From Platanthera guangdongensis (taxonomy: Eukaryota; Streptophyta; Magnoliopsida; Asparagales; Orchidaceae), in assembly GCA_039583875.1 (NCBI GenBank), contig CM077153.1, positions 65,108,482 to 65,172,481 of the forward strand: a stretch of 64,000 bases of DNA, written 5' to 3'. Position 1 is the stretch's first letter, and each line of letters begins with the position of its first letter. Both the position numbers and the translations under genes were made by a program. Shown one piece after another: positions 8,540 through 17,371 of the stretch. Under the pieces are notes generated by a model, which saw nothing but the letters and a program-made list of their open reading frames with translations, ran no database searches and was not told where the DNA came from.

Positions 8540-10842
8540 ATGGCTCCAAGGACAACTGCTGGGTTGGTCACTGGTTGCGAGCTTGTTCGAACTGGATTCT
8601 CTCACGCCTCGGACGAATTCCGCAACATCATTCTGATGCTGGAAGAGGCTGGGCTAACATTCGTCCTGGAGCACCCTTATAAAATCTTGGACAAAGAGGT
8701 ACTGGAGTTCTTCGCTACCGCAAGACTCCGAAATGGCGACTCACTCATCAAAGCAAGGTGGCTGGGGCAAAAGTCAAGATGTCTGCCAGCAAGCTGACCC
8801 GCTTCCTGCAGCTTTCTAGCTCGGAGCATGAGGACTATCTGGAGGACGATGACAAAACCAGAACTCTCTTATTCTGTGGTCTTCCACGAGGAACTAGGTC
8901 CATAAAGAGAAAGGATATGAATGAAGAAGGGAAGCTCCTGTCTGACATAATTGGAAAGGTGCTCATCTGCAAGCCGGGCTCTCATGACCATATCTCAGCG
9001 GATATGTTCAAGATCCTGATAGCTATTGTCTGCCGTAAAAGGTTCAACTGGGGGGAGTTGCTGTTCGAGAAGATAAAGGACACCTTGGGCTCTCCGAGTT
9101 TTGGCCGTATCATAAGTATGTATCTAAATCAGCTAAATGGAGACAGGTTTGACATGAGCAAAGGTGTTCCTCTACACTACTTGAAGAAGATGGACTCAAG
9201 TGTGTTTGACCGATGGGAGAGGCGTATTGGGCAGACTGCCGTGGAAGAACAACAGGGAGTATCTCCAGCAGTCACCCCCAGTGAAATTCCTGACACTTTG
9301 ACTGCAGGAATCGAGGGGGAGCCTCTACCCCCTCATACTGATGTAGTATCTGACATCTCCCAGCTGGCCAGAGATGCTGTGGCAGATCTACACGAAGGAA
9401 GTGAACCTGAGCTGGAGAATGGGGAGGCCCCGAACCGAAACGAGCAAGGAGCCAAAGCTACTGGACTGGAGACTGCTGACAACGAGTTGGAAGATGCTGC
9501 TGATATAGATGATTTCTTGGATGATGACGGAGAGGAAGACAGGAATGAGGGATATGAAGTATTGGAGGCTCCGGATATTTTTGAACCTCCATCTGACAAG
9601 CATGCACCAGTGGAGGGGGAGTCAGATAAATCTACAGAGGCCGCCAGCATTCCTCCATTAGAGACTGTGCTTGTATCCAGCTCTACAGATGCGTCTGCTG
9701 AAGGGCAAGGCCCACAAGTGCCTCCGGCTCTTCCATTACGAGATGAGCTAGCCACTCACACTGTAAATGTCATTCAGGGCATTGTGAATGAACTCAAAGC
9801 CTCCTTTGATGAAGCTCAGAATAAACTGCTGCACAGAATTAAGAAGTCTGAAAATCTCATGCTCAAGAATATGGTGGAGATCAACCATAAACTTGACGTG
9901 ATGGACAAGAAATTTGAAGAGAAGTATACCGCGGCCGACGAAGCTGTCACACTTCTTATGGCCGGATTGAAGAAGACCACCGACACTCTTGCTGTAGTAA
10001 ATCAGAACGCTCATGTTATAGCAAACAACATTCAAAAGTTTGACGGTAATATGGTCACTCTCAACGCAAATCAGCAGGCCTTGGTCACTGAATTCTCCCG
10101 GACCACCAAGCATATTGATGACTCCCTACACTCCTATGCAAACTTCATCGCTGTCGAAGCCAAAAAGGGGGAGAAGGACTACATTGCTAAGATGGCTGAA
10201 CTCCGAGAAGTCATGATCAATAACTTCGAACAGTCAAACAAGTACGTCTATGAGAGCTGCTGGTGGATGCTCCAACAGGCGTTAGGCGCGTTAGGCGTCA
10301 TTTTGCCTGACAACCCTGCAGGTATTCATGCTCCTGAGACTTCTATGGCTGCTGCGGGAGTAAGTGCTGCTGAGGGAATAGGTGCAAGTGCTACAGATGT
10401 TCCCATAAGTGAAGCTGATGCTAGGGCTATTTCCAAAGCTAAACTGATGAGCATGTTTGACCAAGAGGCCCTAGCAAAAGCCAGGGGCAAGCGAAAAGCT
10501 CAAGAAGGGACCTCCAAGGAGACACAGGCTGAAAAGAGAACTCGAATGAGTGAGGAGGAAGTAAGAAATGAAAAGTGGAGTCCAGTTTCAAAGAATATCA
10601 TCTTGGACACCTTCTGGCTACAAGAACAGGGGGAAATCAATCGAAAGGAGGTATACAGCCAGTATGAATGGGAGATGCATAAGACGTATGAAGCGAAACA
10701 AAACATCTTCTTCAGAAACAACACGGATGCAGATAAAGTTCCTCCTCCCAGATATTACCCGAAGCCTAAAGAGTACATGGAGAGACAAAGGAAGAAGTTT
10801 TTGGCGCAAAAACTCAAGGATGACTTAGCTAAGGAAAGATAG
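8540..10842 (+). pseudogene. C2 ORF3 protein (env position, no membrane segment), one frameshift
   Basis: ATG at 8540 (MAPRTTAG). The frame is interrupted near 8755 by what looks like a one-base loss (relatives read KVxG(A/T)KVK) and continues from 8758 to 10842, giving about 767 codons. N-terminal 230 residues: a domain shared with C1, C3 and C4 (SDIIGKVL, KPGSHDHIS, FGRIISMYL, RWERRI), like proteins annotated as putative plant transposon protein. Then an acidic/proline linker, a helical region from about 9750 to 10290, and a basic C-terminus (WSPVSKNIILDTF, YYPKPKEYMERQRKKF). I see no signal peptide or hydrophobic span, so an envelope role is not supported. Function unknown. The C6 copy at 63188-64000 is closely similar and open. 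Confidence 0.75.
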
Positions 10843-10912
10843 TCAACAACTTGTAGCTTGTCATTCTCTTCTAAGAACATTTAATGCTTGTTGTTATGAT
10901 ATGAACAATTCT

Positions 10913-10914
<2 letters not shown>

Positions 10915-10998
<84 letters not shown>
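10915..10998. repeat. (TA)n microsatellite in C2 3' UTR
   Basis: About 84 bp of alternating TA, roughly 75 bp after the ORF3 stop. C6 has the same type of tract at the same place (63049-63112). Confidence 0.97.
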
Positions 10999-11003
<5 letters not shown>

Positions 11004-11143
11004 TTGTATTTGAATATGTGAATGACTCAAGTCCTGATCTGGTTGTTTATATTCTTTTGTGCTGCATGTTTAACTTCTGAATGCTGTTTTTTTATTATTT
11101 GATTAGTGTTACTCATCTTAGCTAGTAGGGTTTTGGCTTCGTC

Positions 11144-11157
11144 AAATAGGGGGAGAT
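11144..11157 (+). other. C2 polypurine tract
   Basis: AAATAGGGGGAGAT ends directly at the 3' LTR start, the expected plus-strand primer. Confidence 0.9.
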
Positions 11158-12756
11158 TGTTGGGTATTGTATCCACAATCACCTGGATTTGAGGAAGCCA
11201 CCTGTCAAGCTAAGATGAATTCACAATGTATTTGATGAAACTTCTTAAGTTGTGCTTGCAGTTCTTCAGCGCTAAGTGCACACCAATGTCAAGGTGCAGT
11301 AGGTCAATATACACGGGTCTGTACGACGTAATCCCTCGTTGAGCAGATCAGTGTGTTGGCCTACGTGTACTCTCTCTATTGGAGTGCACTTACTTTCAAG
11401 TACAGGGCCGTGTTTATGCAAGAGAAGACAAGGAGCAAGGATGGGTCAAGGGACAGCTCTTGGGTGGAAAGACGAAAATTCGTCTAAGTAAGAGTCGACG
11501 AGAATCACCAAGTGATTCTCGCCGAATCGTCGAGAATCATTAGTGATTCTCGCCGACTCCTTCCGGCTACCTCAAAATGGTGCCAAGTAAGATTCGGCGA
11601 GAATCACTGATGATTCTTGCCGAACCCGTCGCTGAGCAGGTCATGAATACCAAGTGAAAATCGTTGAGAATCAACAAGGGAATCGTCGAGAATCACTAGT
11701 GATTCTCGACGAATCGTCGAGAATCGTTAACTGATTCTCGCCGATTCGTCGAGAATCACCAATGATTCTCGACGAATTTTACTTGGGGTTTTCTCTGGAT
11801 GCTGCTGGACCGGATTCTGCCGCTGAACTATTTTGAACCGGATTTCGGGTTTCTACTTGTGGGACCCATAACAGTCATATTGTTAGTATCTACAGTGTAT
11901 AAATACACGGGTATTTTTGAACAGTAAAAACACGGAAAAAGATATACAAAGCAGAGCCGCGACTTGACCTAGTTCGTGAGTTTCCGTCGCCGCGCGAGAG
12001 TGTAGATCGCCGGTCGTGATCGTGTTTTCTTCCAGATCTCCGGTCGATAGAAGCCTAGCTAAGCTCAGCGTCTCACGTGTCTAACCGGAGATCTCTTGTC
12101 TCTCGATTTGTAGATCGGGAAAGTCTTCCCCATCCGAATCGATCGAGACGATTGATCCTAGTGTGACCGTTGGTAGACCTAGCTAGCTTCGCTACGAAGT
12201 TTGGATCTCTAAAGAAGTGCAGCCGCACATCGTCGCCGCCGGCGATCCCGATCCAAGCCGCCGTTTGTATTGCCGCCGCCGGTTCCGGGGAGATCCTCTC
12301 TAAGAGAGATCTAAGGTTGTAGACTCTTCGTTGACTTCACGAACACGTCGTCGAACGAAGAGGAACACCGTAGTCTCCAAACGAAGTTTGTATCTCGTGT
12401 ACATTCTATTTTACTTTTGTTGTAAAGGAATGATTGTTCCGTGTTGTAAGGGTTGGGTGCAACCCGGTTTGTGGGAGTGTTGACTCCTACGTGTGGAAGG
12501 GTTCCTTCCGTTAGTGCAAGGATTGGATTTCAATCCTGTTGGAGAAGTGACCGAGTCGTCCCTTGTTGGGAGATAGGTCGAAGGGGGAAAGTGGATGTAC
12601 CCAAGTCGGGGAACCACTATAAATTGCCTGTGTATTCTGTGTGCTGTGCTTTTTATTTTTATTGTGCAGGTACATTCATAAATTCCGCAAAAGCATTGCT
12701 CGTCACCTATTCCCCCCCCCCATAGGTGAACTTTGTTGACACTAGGTGGACTTTCA
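11158..12756 (+). repeat. C2 3' LTR
   Basis: 1599 bp, matching 4071-5710. The palindrome array is at about 11485-11780 with one unit fewer than in the 5' LTR, and the TATA box is at 11898-11905. It is followed by target-site duplication CTTAG. Confidence 0.95.
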
Positions 12757-12761
12757 CTTAG
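12757..12761. repeat. Target-site duplication of C2, right copy (CTTAG)
   Basis: Matches 4066-4070. C1 sequence resumes here. Confidence 0.95.
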
Positions 12762-13156
12762 CTTAATTTCTGTCTACATTCGACGAATTTTCCAAAGTTC
12801 GTCGAACGGAGTTCGATGAACCGGGGAAGGTTTGAGAGATATTCGTCGAACGGAGTTCGCCGAATTCTCTGTGTAAAACAATTTTCGTCGACCGGAGCTC
12901 GACGAACTTGCTTCAAAAGTATTCGTCGACCGGAGTCCGACGAATTATCTTCAAGTCTTCTGAATGAGATTGACGAATTATTTATTATTAACCCATTCCG
13001 TCGAACTCAGTTCAAAGAATTAATTGTATTTTCGTGGAACGGAGATTGTCGATTCATATTCTGGAAAACCTTATATCTAGGTTTTCTTCGACCTCCATCC
13101 CGTGCTTTCTGTTCCCTTGCACTTGATCACCGTTTCTCTCATTTGAAGGTGATTCC
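12762..13156 (+). promoter_or_regulatory. C1 region before ORF3: TTCGTCGAA array and TATA-like box
   Basis: Palindromic words (ATTCGACGAAT, GTTCGTCGAAC, TTCGTCGACC, CTCGACGAAC) recur every 25-40 bp from 12780 to about 12990. These are the words of the C1 LTR array. TTATATCTA at 13071-13079, followed by GGTTTTC, lies 78 bp before the ORF3 ATG (13157). The order array, TATA-like box, ATG matches C3 (31355-31805, 31421, 31322). Proposed internal promoter for ORF3; not proven. Confidence 0.5.
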
Positions 13157-13870
13157 ATGGCGATTCCAGCAGGAGCTCTAGCTTCTATGAAGTTTGACAC
13201 TGGATTTGATGTCGACTTCGAATCATTCCAGCACTCGGATCCAATCTTTCTATATATTCTGGAACTTCTGGAAGAACAGAATCTGAAGAACCTGATGAAC
13301 ACCAGGATAACGTTGGTAGGAATAGAAATCAGAGAGTGGGTCTATACTTCATCCACTTCTGAAGACAATACTATGATATGATCAATCGCCGATAACACTG
13401 TCTCCTTAACCCCCGCGGTTTTAACTGAAATATTTGGTTTGACAAATGACGAAGAGGAATTAGAAATTGATTCTGAAGAGTTTAATATGATGCTAAATCT
13501 GATGGGTTATGCTGGTGACAAGCCACATAAATTGTTGAAGAGGCATTTATCTGCAGCATACAAGTTCCTGACAGACATTGTTGGGAAGGTCTTGCTTGGC
13601 AAGCATACTGCCCATGACTACATCACAAGACATCAGTTCTTGGTCATGTGTGCAGTAATAAATAAGAAGCAAGTGGACTGGGCTCAGATCCTCTTTCATC
13701 TGATAAAGAAGAAAAATAACAAGAAAGAAGTGTGTTTTGGAAGGATCCTAGGGATCTTCCTCAAGGAAAAGGCTGCTGAATCACTGGTCTCCCAGACCAT
13801 ATTCATCAATGCCAGTAAAAGGCTCACCTGTGCCTTATTTGGCAGGTGGGAGAGGACAATCACCAAGCCC
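13157..13870 (+). pseudogene. C1 ORF3, part 1 (N-terminal domain)
   Basis: CCATGG start at 13157. One in-frame TGA at 13379-13381, then the same frame runs to the G1 insertion. Residues TDIVGKVLLGKHTAHDYI, VDWAQILFHLIKK, FGRILGIFL and RWERTI align by eye with the N-terminal ORF3 domain of C2, C3 and C4, though C1 is the most diverged. G1 interrupts the frame in a Thr-Lys-Pro-rich stretch, and the frame continues at 25363. Confidence 0.75.
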
Positions 13871-13875
13871 ACTAA
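13871..13875. repeat. Target-site duplication of G1, left copy (ACTAA)
   Basis: ACTAA before the 5' LTR, repeated at 25363-25367. Confidence 0.95.
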
Positions 13876-14007
13876 TGTAACGACCCGAATCGCTCTAGGC
13901 CCCTAGTGTGTGAGTTTTTGAGTCAGGAGGGTTGACTCAAGTCCTGAGAAGTGCAGGGAGTTGGGCTGCACTTGTGGAGAAGTGGAGAAATCAGTGTAGA
14001 GAGAAGT

Positions 14008-14480
14008 GACACGGGTAGTGACACGGCCGTGTCCCTACCCGTGTGCGTCGAGATGATCTCGACGAGCCGTGTTGAATCGTCGAGAGTCGTCGAGATCATG
14101 ACACGGGTAGTGACACGGCCGTGTCCCTACCCGTGTGCGTCGAGATGATCTCGACGAGCCGTGTTGAATCGTCGAGAGTCGTCGAGATGGTGACACGGGT
14201 AGTGACACGGCCGTGTCCCTACCCGTGTGCGTGACACGGGTAGTGACACGGGCGTGTCCCTACCCGTGTGCGTCGAGTTGAGCTCGACGAGAAGTGTCGA
14301 GATGTAACTGAAGATGCACACGGCCGATGACACGGCCAGGCACACGGCCGTGTCATGTGAACACGGGTTGGGACACGCCCGTGTCCCGACCCGTGTCAAA
14401 CATTGAACCGACATGGAAACCGCCACGGCCGTTTCGCAGAAGCAGGACACGGGTACGGACACGGCCGTGTCCCTACCCGT
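14008..14480. repeat. ACACGGCCGTGT / GACACGGGTAG / CTCGACGAG palindrome array in G1 U3
   Basis: Repeats of GACACGGGTAGTGACACGG followed by CCGTGTCCCTACCCGTGT form long imperfect palindromes centred on GGCCGTGTCC. They are separated by GTCGAGATGATCTCGAC and CTCGACGAG palindromes. The array ends directly before the TATA-like box. An identical array lies at about 22192-22664 in the 3' LTR. Confidence 0.9.
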
Positions 14481-14492
14481 GTCACATTTTGC

Positions 14493-14500
14493 TTATAAGG
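14493..14500 (+). promoter_or_regulatory. TATA-like box of G1 LTR
   Basis: TTATAAGG after the palindrome array. The transcribed leader would begin in the pyrimidine-rich CCGTTTTTCATCC stretch. Also at 22678-22685. Confidence 0.55.
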
Positions 14501-14628
14501 GGCAGAGAAACCCTAGCCGTTTTTCATCCTTATTTCCTTCCCCTATTTCCTGTGAGAGTTCCTGGTGAGAGGAAAACTGCAGGAGCAAGTTTTACCGAAG
14601 GAGATCCGCCATCGCCGCGAAAGAGAAG

Positions 14629-14688
14629 ATGCCGCCAAGGAGAACTACGCGATCCATGGCCGGAAATGGTGGTACCGCTGGAGCCAAC
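14629..14688 (+). CDS. Putative Gag exon 1 inside the G1 5' LTR
   Basis: ATG about 130 bp after the TATA-like box opens a 20-codon basic peptide starting MPPRRTTRSMAG, a type of N-terminus common in gypsy Gag. It ends at AAC followed by GTGAGTTT, a near-perfect plant splice donor, in phase 0. Joined to exon 2 (16764) and to the Gag body (17372) the frame stays open, and all junctions are phase 0. Read without splicing, the frame soon ends. This is inference: no transcript was seen, but three independent phase matches make chance less likely. Confidence 0.5.
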
Positions 14689-14989
14689 GTGAGTTTCCTA
14701 CCCTCTCCCTTGGTGCTAGATCTATAGTTATGCTTTAGGAGAGACATCGGTTCAAGAGAACTTGATGGAGAGGAGAAGATTTCTAGGTTTGGCCATGTTA
14801 GGATTTGAATCCTAGGTTTTAGATCTCTTCAACCCTTCCCCTTTTTTTCAATATGACGATGGGTGGATGGTCTCGTGAAGAGTTTATGGCCTTGAGGTTG
14901 AATAAGGGAGGAGAATAATTCTGGAAAATTTAGGAACGATCGCCTTGAGGAGGAAGACGAACCGATGCCGTTCATTTTCCTTTAAGATG

Positions 14990-15375
14990 CGCGCAGAATC
15001 TGTATTCTGCGCGCAGCGATATTCTAGGCCATTTTCCCGATGGATATGGGCAGATCTGGGCTTTCGGCTAAACATGAAAGTTGTAGCCCTTGGAAATACC
15101 TTTCCAACGAGTGGTTGCACGACTTCAGGTGATGTCTGTGGCCCCGGGAAAACCAAATCGAGTTTGCTGTCCGGCAATTCCTGTACACAGAAATTGTGTT
15201 CTGTGCGCAGTGAACTTTGAAGCCGATTTCGAGTAAGTTATTGTCAGATCTGGGTTGTAACCTGAATATGAAAGTTGTAGATCACGAAAATATCTTTCCA
15301 ACGAGGGGTTGCACGACTTCACCGGATTCCTGTATCCTCGGGAATATCCGGTCGAAATTGCTGTCCAGATTAGTG
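14990..15375 (+). repeat. Two tandem copies of a 193-bp unit in G1 LTR
   Basis: GCGCAGAATCTGTATTCTG... at 14990 and CACAGAAATTGTGTTCTG... at 15182 start diverged copies that share CAGATCTGGG, ATGAAAGTTGTAG, ATCTTTCCAACGAG and GGTTGCACGACTTCA at a spacing of about 194 bp. They lie in the inferred LTR intron. A second pair is in the 3' LTR. Confidence 0.85.
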
Positions 15376-15801
15376 ATACACTTAGAATTCTGGTTTAATA
15401 TAAAGTGCAATTAGAGTCGGTGGAATTCTGTCAAGATTAGATAATTGATGCTAATCACCGAAGAACTTTGAATGATGGTGTTTATTATTTAGGATGCATA
15501 CAATTGATTTATTATTGCAAGTTGTCTTGAGATTTGGATGGTTTCCTTTATGTTTAATCGAATCGAATTGATAAGATGTTGATAGATTATAACATATGCG
15601 CATCATATAAGTCTTATGTAGAGTTCATATGGAATGACATTTAGAAGATTAAACTATGGCCATGATATGTTGATTTGGTGAAATGAAATTTATTAGTCCA
15701 ATACTTAGAGCGTCGTCTCCCTACGGGTAGTATTGTGGAAGAATGAAAGTGCGGTGTTGACCGTCACTCGTTTTGTTGTGTTGAGATAGGTGTGGATGGA
15801 T

Positions 15802-16131
15802 GGTTGGGCTGTGTCCTCGTGTTTACTTCCGAGGCCCCTTCCATGATATGTTGATGTGGTATGTGCATGTGGTGTGAGTCGACACGCGGTGTCGTAATCC
15901 CGGGTTAAGGATAGTGTGGCAGGTCTACGGGCTCGCCAGTCGTCACACCGACGGGAGTTGGCAGTTAGACTTGGTCGGTTTGGGCTGTGTCCTCGGTGTT
16001 CACGTCCCGAGACCCCTCCGACCATGTGGACGGTTGGGCTGTGTCCTCGTGCTTTCTTCCGAGGCCCCTTCCGGGTCACGCAAGGCCAGTTCGGGCTGTG
16101 TTCTTGGTGCACATCTACCCAAGACCCCGCT
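15802..16131 (+). repeat. Four diverged 41-45-bp hairpin repeats in G1 LTR
   Basis: Copies at 15802-15842, 15977-16020, 16032-16072 and 16087-16131 read GGTTGGGCTGTGTCCTCG, a short spacer, then CGAGGCCCC or CGAGACCCC. The arms CCTCG/CGAGG, CTCGG/CCGAG and CTTGG/CCAAG change together between copies. Confidence 0.7.
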
Positions 16132-16396
16132 GGGCCATAGTACGCATGGGCTCCGCTGTTGTGTTCTTAGCGTTGAGGCGTACGGAGGCCTAGGTGAAGT
16201 AGTGTGATACCCGCCTAGTAGTAGAAGTGCCCGTTCTACTGTCACCGCCTGGCCACGGCGGCTGATGCCTGAGAGGTTAGCTACCTGCTCGAAAAGTGGG
16301 AACTATAGTCTGTGTCGACATAGCAATTGCATGAGTATGCATGGGTGAGTCATTGCATAGCATTCATAGCATTTCATATCATTTCACAACAAGATC

Positions 16397-16496
16397 CTCA
16401 TCGTATAAGTTTGTATGGGCACTCTTATACGATGAGTTACTTTATGTAACCCGGTCCTTAACTTATAAGTTTGTATGGGCATTCTTATAAGTTAAG
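16397..16496. other. Twin hairpins with the same loop and different complementary stems
   Basis: Hairpin 1 has stem CTCATCGTATAAG (16397-16409), loop TTTGTATGGGCACT and right arm CTTATACGATGAG (16424-16436). Hairpin 2, exactly 60 bp later, has stem CTTAACTTATAAG (16457-16469), loop TTTGTATGGGCATT and right arm CTTATAAGTTAAG (16484-16496). Both stems are perfect 13-bp inverted repeats, although the stem sequences differ. The 3' LTR copies are at 24581-24620 and 24641-24680; one C-to-T change there still pairs as U-G in RNA. Confidence 0.9.
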
Positions 16497-16763
16497 TTAC
16501 TTTCCTGCTGTAGCCTTATTACACTTGTTATTATACATTGATGGCTCTTGTAGAATTGTTAGTTTACATATCGATAGCTTTGTAGAACTGCTAGTTATAC
16601 ATTGATACTCATGTACCTTGTCACCTGATTGTACTTTTATACTTACTGATATATATTGTACCCTTGTTTCTCTTTCTCCGCCCGGTGCCGAGGAGTCGCC
16701 GGGGGAGCGGATGTGAAACCACTTAGTCGTTTCGACTAACGGTTGCTACGTCTTCCTTTTTAG

Positions 16764-16868
16764 GAGGTCACGCCGCAGGTAGAGCAGCCGCAGACTACGC
16801 AGCAGGACAGCCAGGCCAGGACGACAGGGCCTGATATGACGGTGCCGTCGATACCGTCTGTTACTGAT
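16764..16868 (+). CDS. Putative Gag exon 2 inside the G1 5' LTR
   Basis: The acceptor TCTTCCTTTTTAG (ending 16763) has a strong pyrimidine tract. The following 35 codons (EVTPQVEQPQTTQQDSQ...) are rich in Q, T and P, like the unstructured N-terminal part of gypsy Gag. The donor GTTAGT at 16869 keeps phase 0. In the 3' LTR copy one glutamine codon of this exon is TAG (24976-24978), whereas the 5' copy, the one that would be used, is open. Alternative: a chance open stretch in a GC-rich part of the LTR. Confidence 0.45.
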
Positions 16869-17179
16869 GTTAGTGTTTGCTTACTCTGATGTAGCCCGTT
16901 TGGGCAATGTTTAGCTGTACTCTGATATATTGTAGAAGCATGTTTTAGCTTCTCATTATTGATGTTTTGGACTTTATATACTTAGTGTGGATTTTGACTT
17001 CTCATGTTTATTTATTTGGTTGGGTTGGCATGATTTATTGATATTGTTGTAGCCGGCGGGATAGGCGTCTTGTGGTACAGGTTAGCCCGTACGCTAATGC
17101 TACCGCAAGGCGGCTGTTCCGGGCATAAGACTCCCTCTTCGTGCCGTGTTTTGGGATCCGGGTAGGGGGGTCTTACAAA

Positions 17180-17188
17180 TGGTATCAG
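17180..17188 (+). other. G1 primer binding site
   Basis: TGGTATCAG begins two bases after the LTR end and matches the tRNA-Met 3' end for nine bases. The following TTTGCC does not extend the match, so the primer is uncertain. Confidence 0.65.
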
Positions 17189-17371
17189 TTTGCCACGATC
17201 CTCAACTACGAAGTCATTCAACAATGGTGCCACCCCCGTTTGGTTAGTCAGTTTGGGGACAAACTGACTTAGCGGAAGCAGTGGTGTGCCCATATGTAAT
17301 TCACATTAAGTTTGTCCAACTTTGACCCTACGATTAGCCAACCTGACCACAAATTTGTCGTGTACGTGTAG

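Larger units (their letters stand above)
4071..12756 (+). mobile_element. C2: complete but pol-less Sirevirus-like LTR element (non-autonomous)
   Basis: An 8.7-kb element bounded by LTRs of 1640 and 1599 bp that start TGTTGGG and end TTTCA. It has a perfect 5-bp target-site duplication, a tRNA-Met primer site and a polypurine tract. Inside are only a gag-like gene (5785-7356) and ORF3 (8540-10842). No protease, integrase, RT or RNase H motif is present in any frame of the 1.2 kb between them. The LTRs differ by roughly 20 substitutions plus two unit-length indels by eye, so the insertion is fairly recent. C6 at 61231 onward is a second member. It probably depends on an autonomous relative not present here. 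Confidence 0.93.
13876..17177 (+). repeat. G1 5' LTR
   Basis: From the start: palindrome array (14008-14480), TATA-like TTATAAGG at 14493-14500, a short ATG exon ending in GTGAGT (14629-14688), two tandem copies of a 193-bp unit (14990-15375), four hairpin repeats (15802-16131), twin hairpins (16397-16496), a second putative exon (16764-16868), and the end GGGGTCTTACA. No complete unspliced gene is seen in it. Confidence 0.95.

Noticed and set aside
8540..10842. Retroviral-type envelope gene
   Set aside because: Position fits, but there is no signal peptide, hydrophobic span or cysteine-rich ectodomain in any ORF3 copy.
14127..14462. Cys/Ser-rich open frame over the G1 palindrome array
   Set aside because: A palindromic array reads open on both strands; composition is repeat-derived.
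15705..16245. Several open frames of 60-135 codons in the G1 LTR (both strands)
   Set aside because: GC-rich repeats give chance frames; no domain, and they overlap hairpin repeats.
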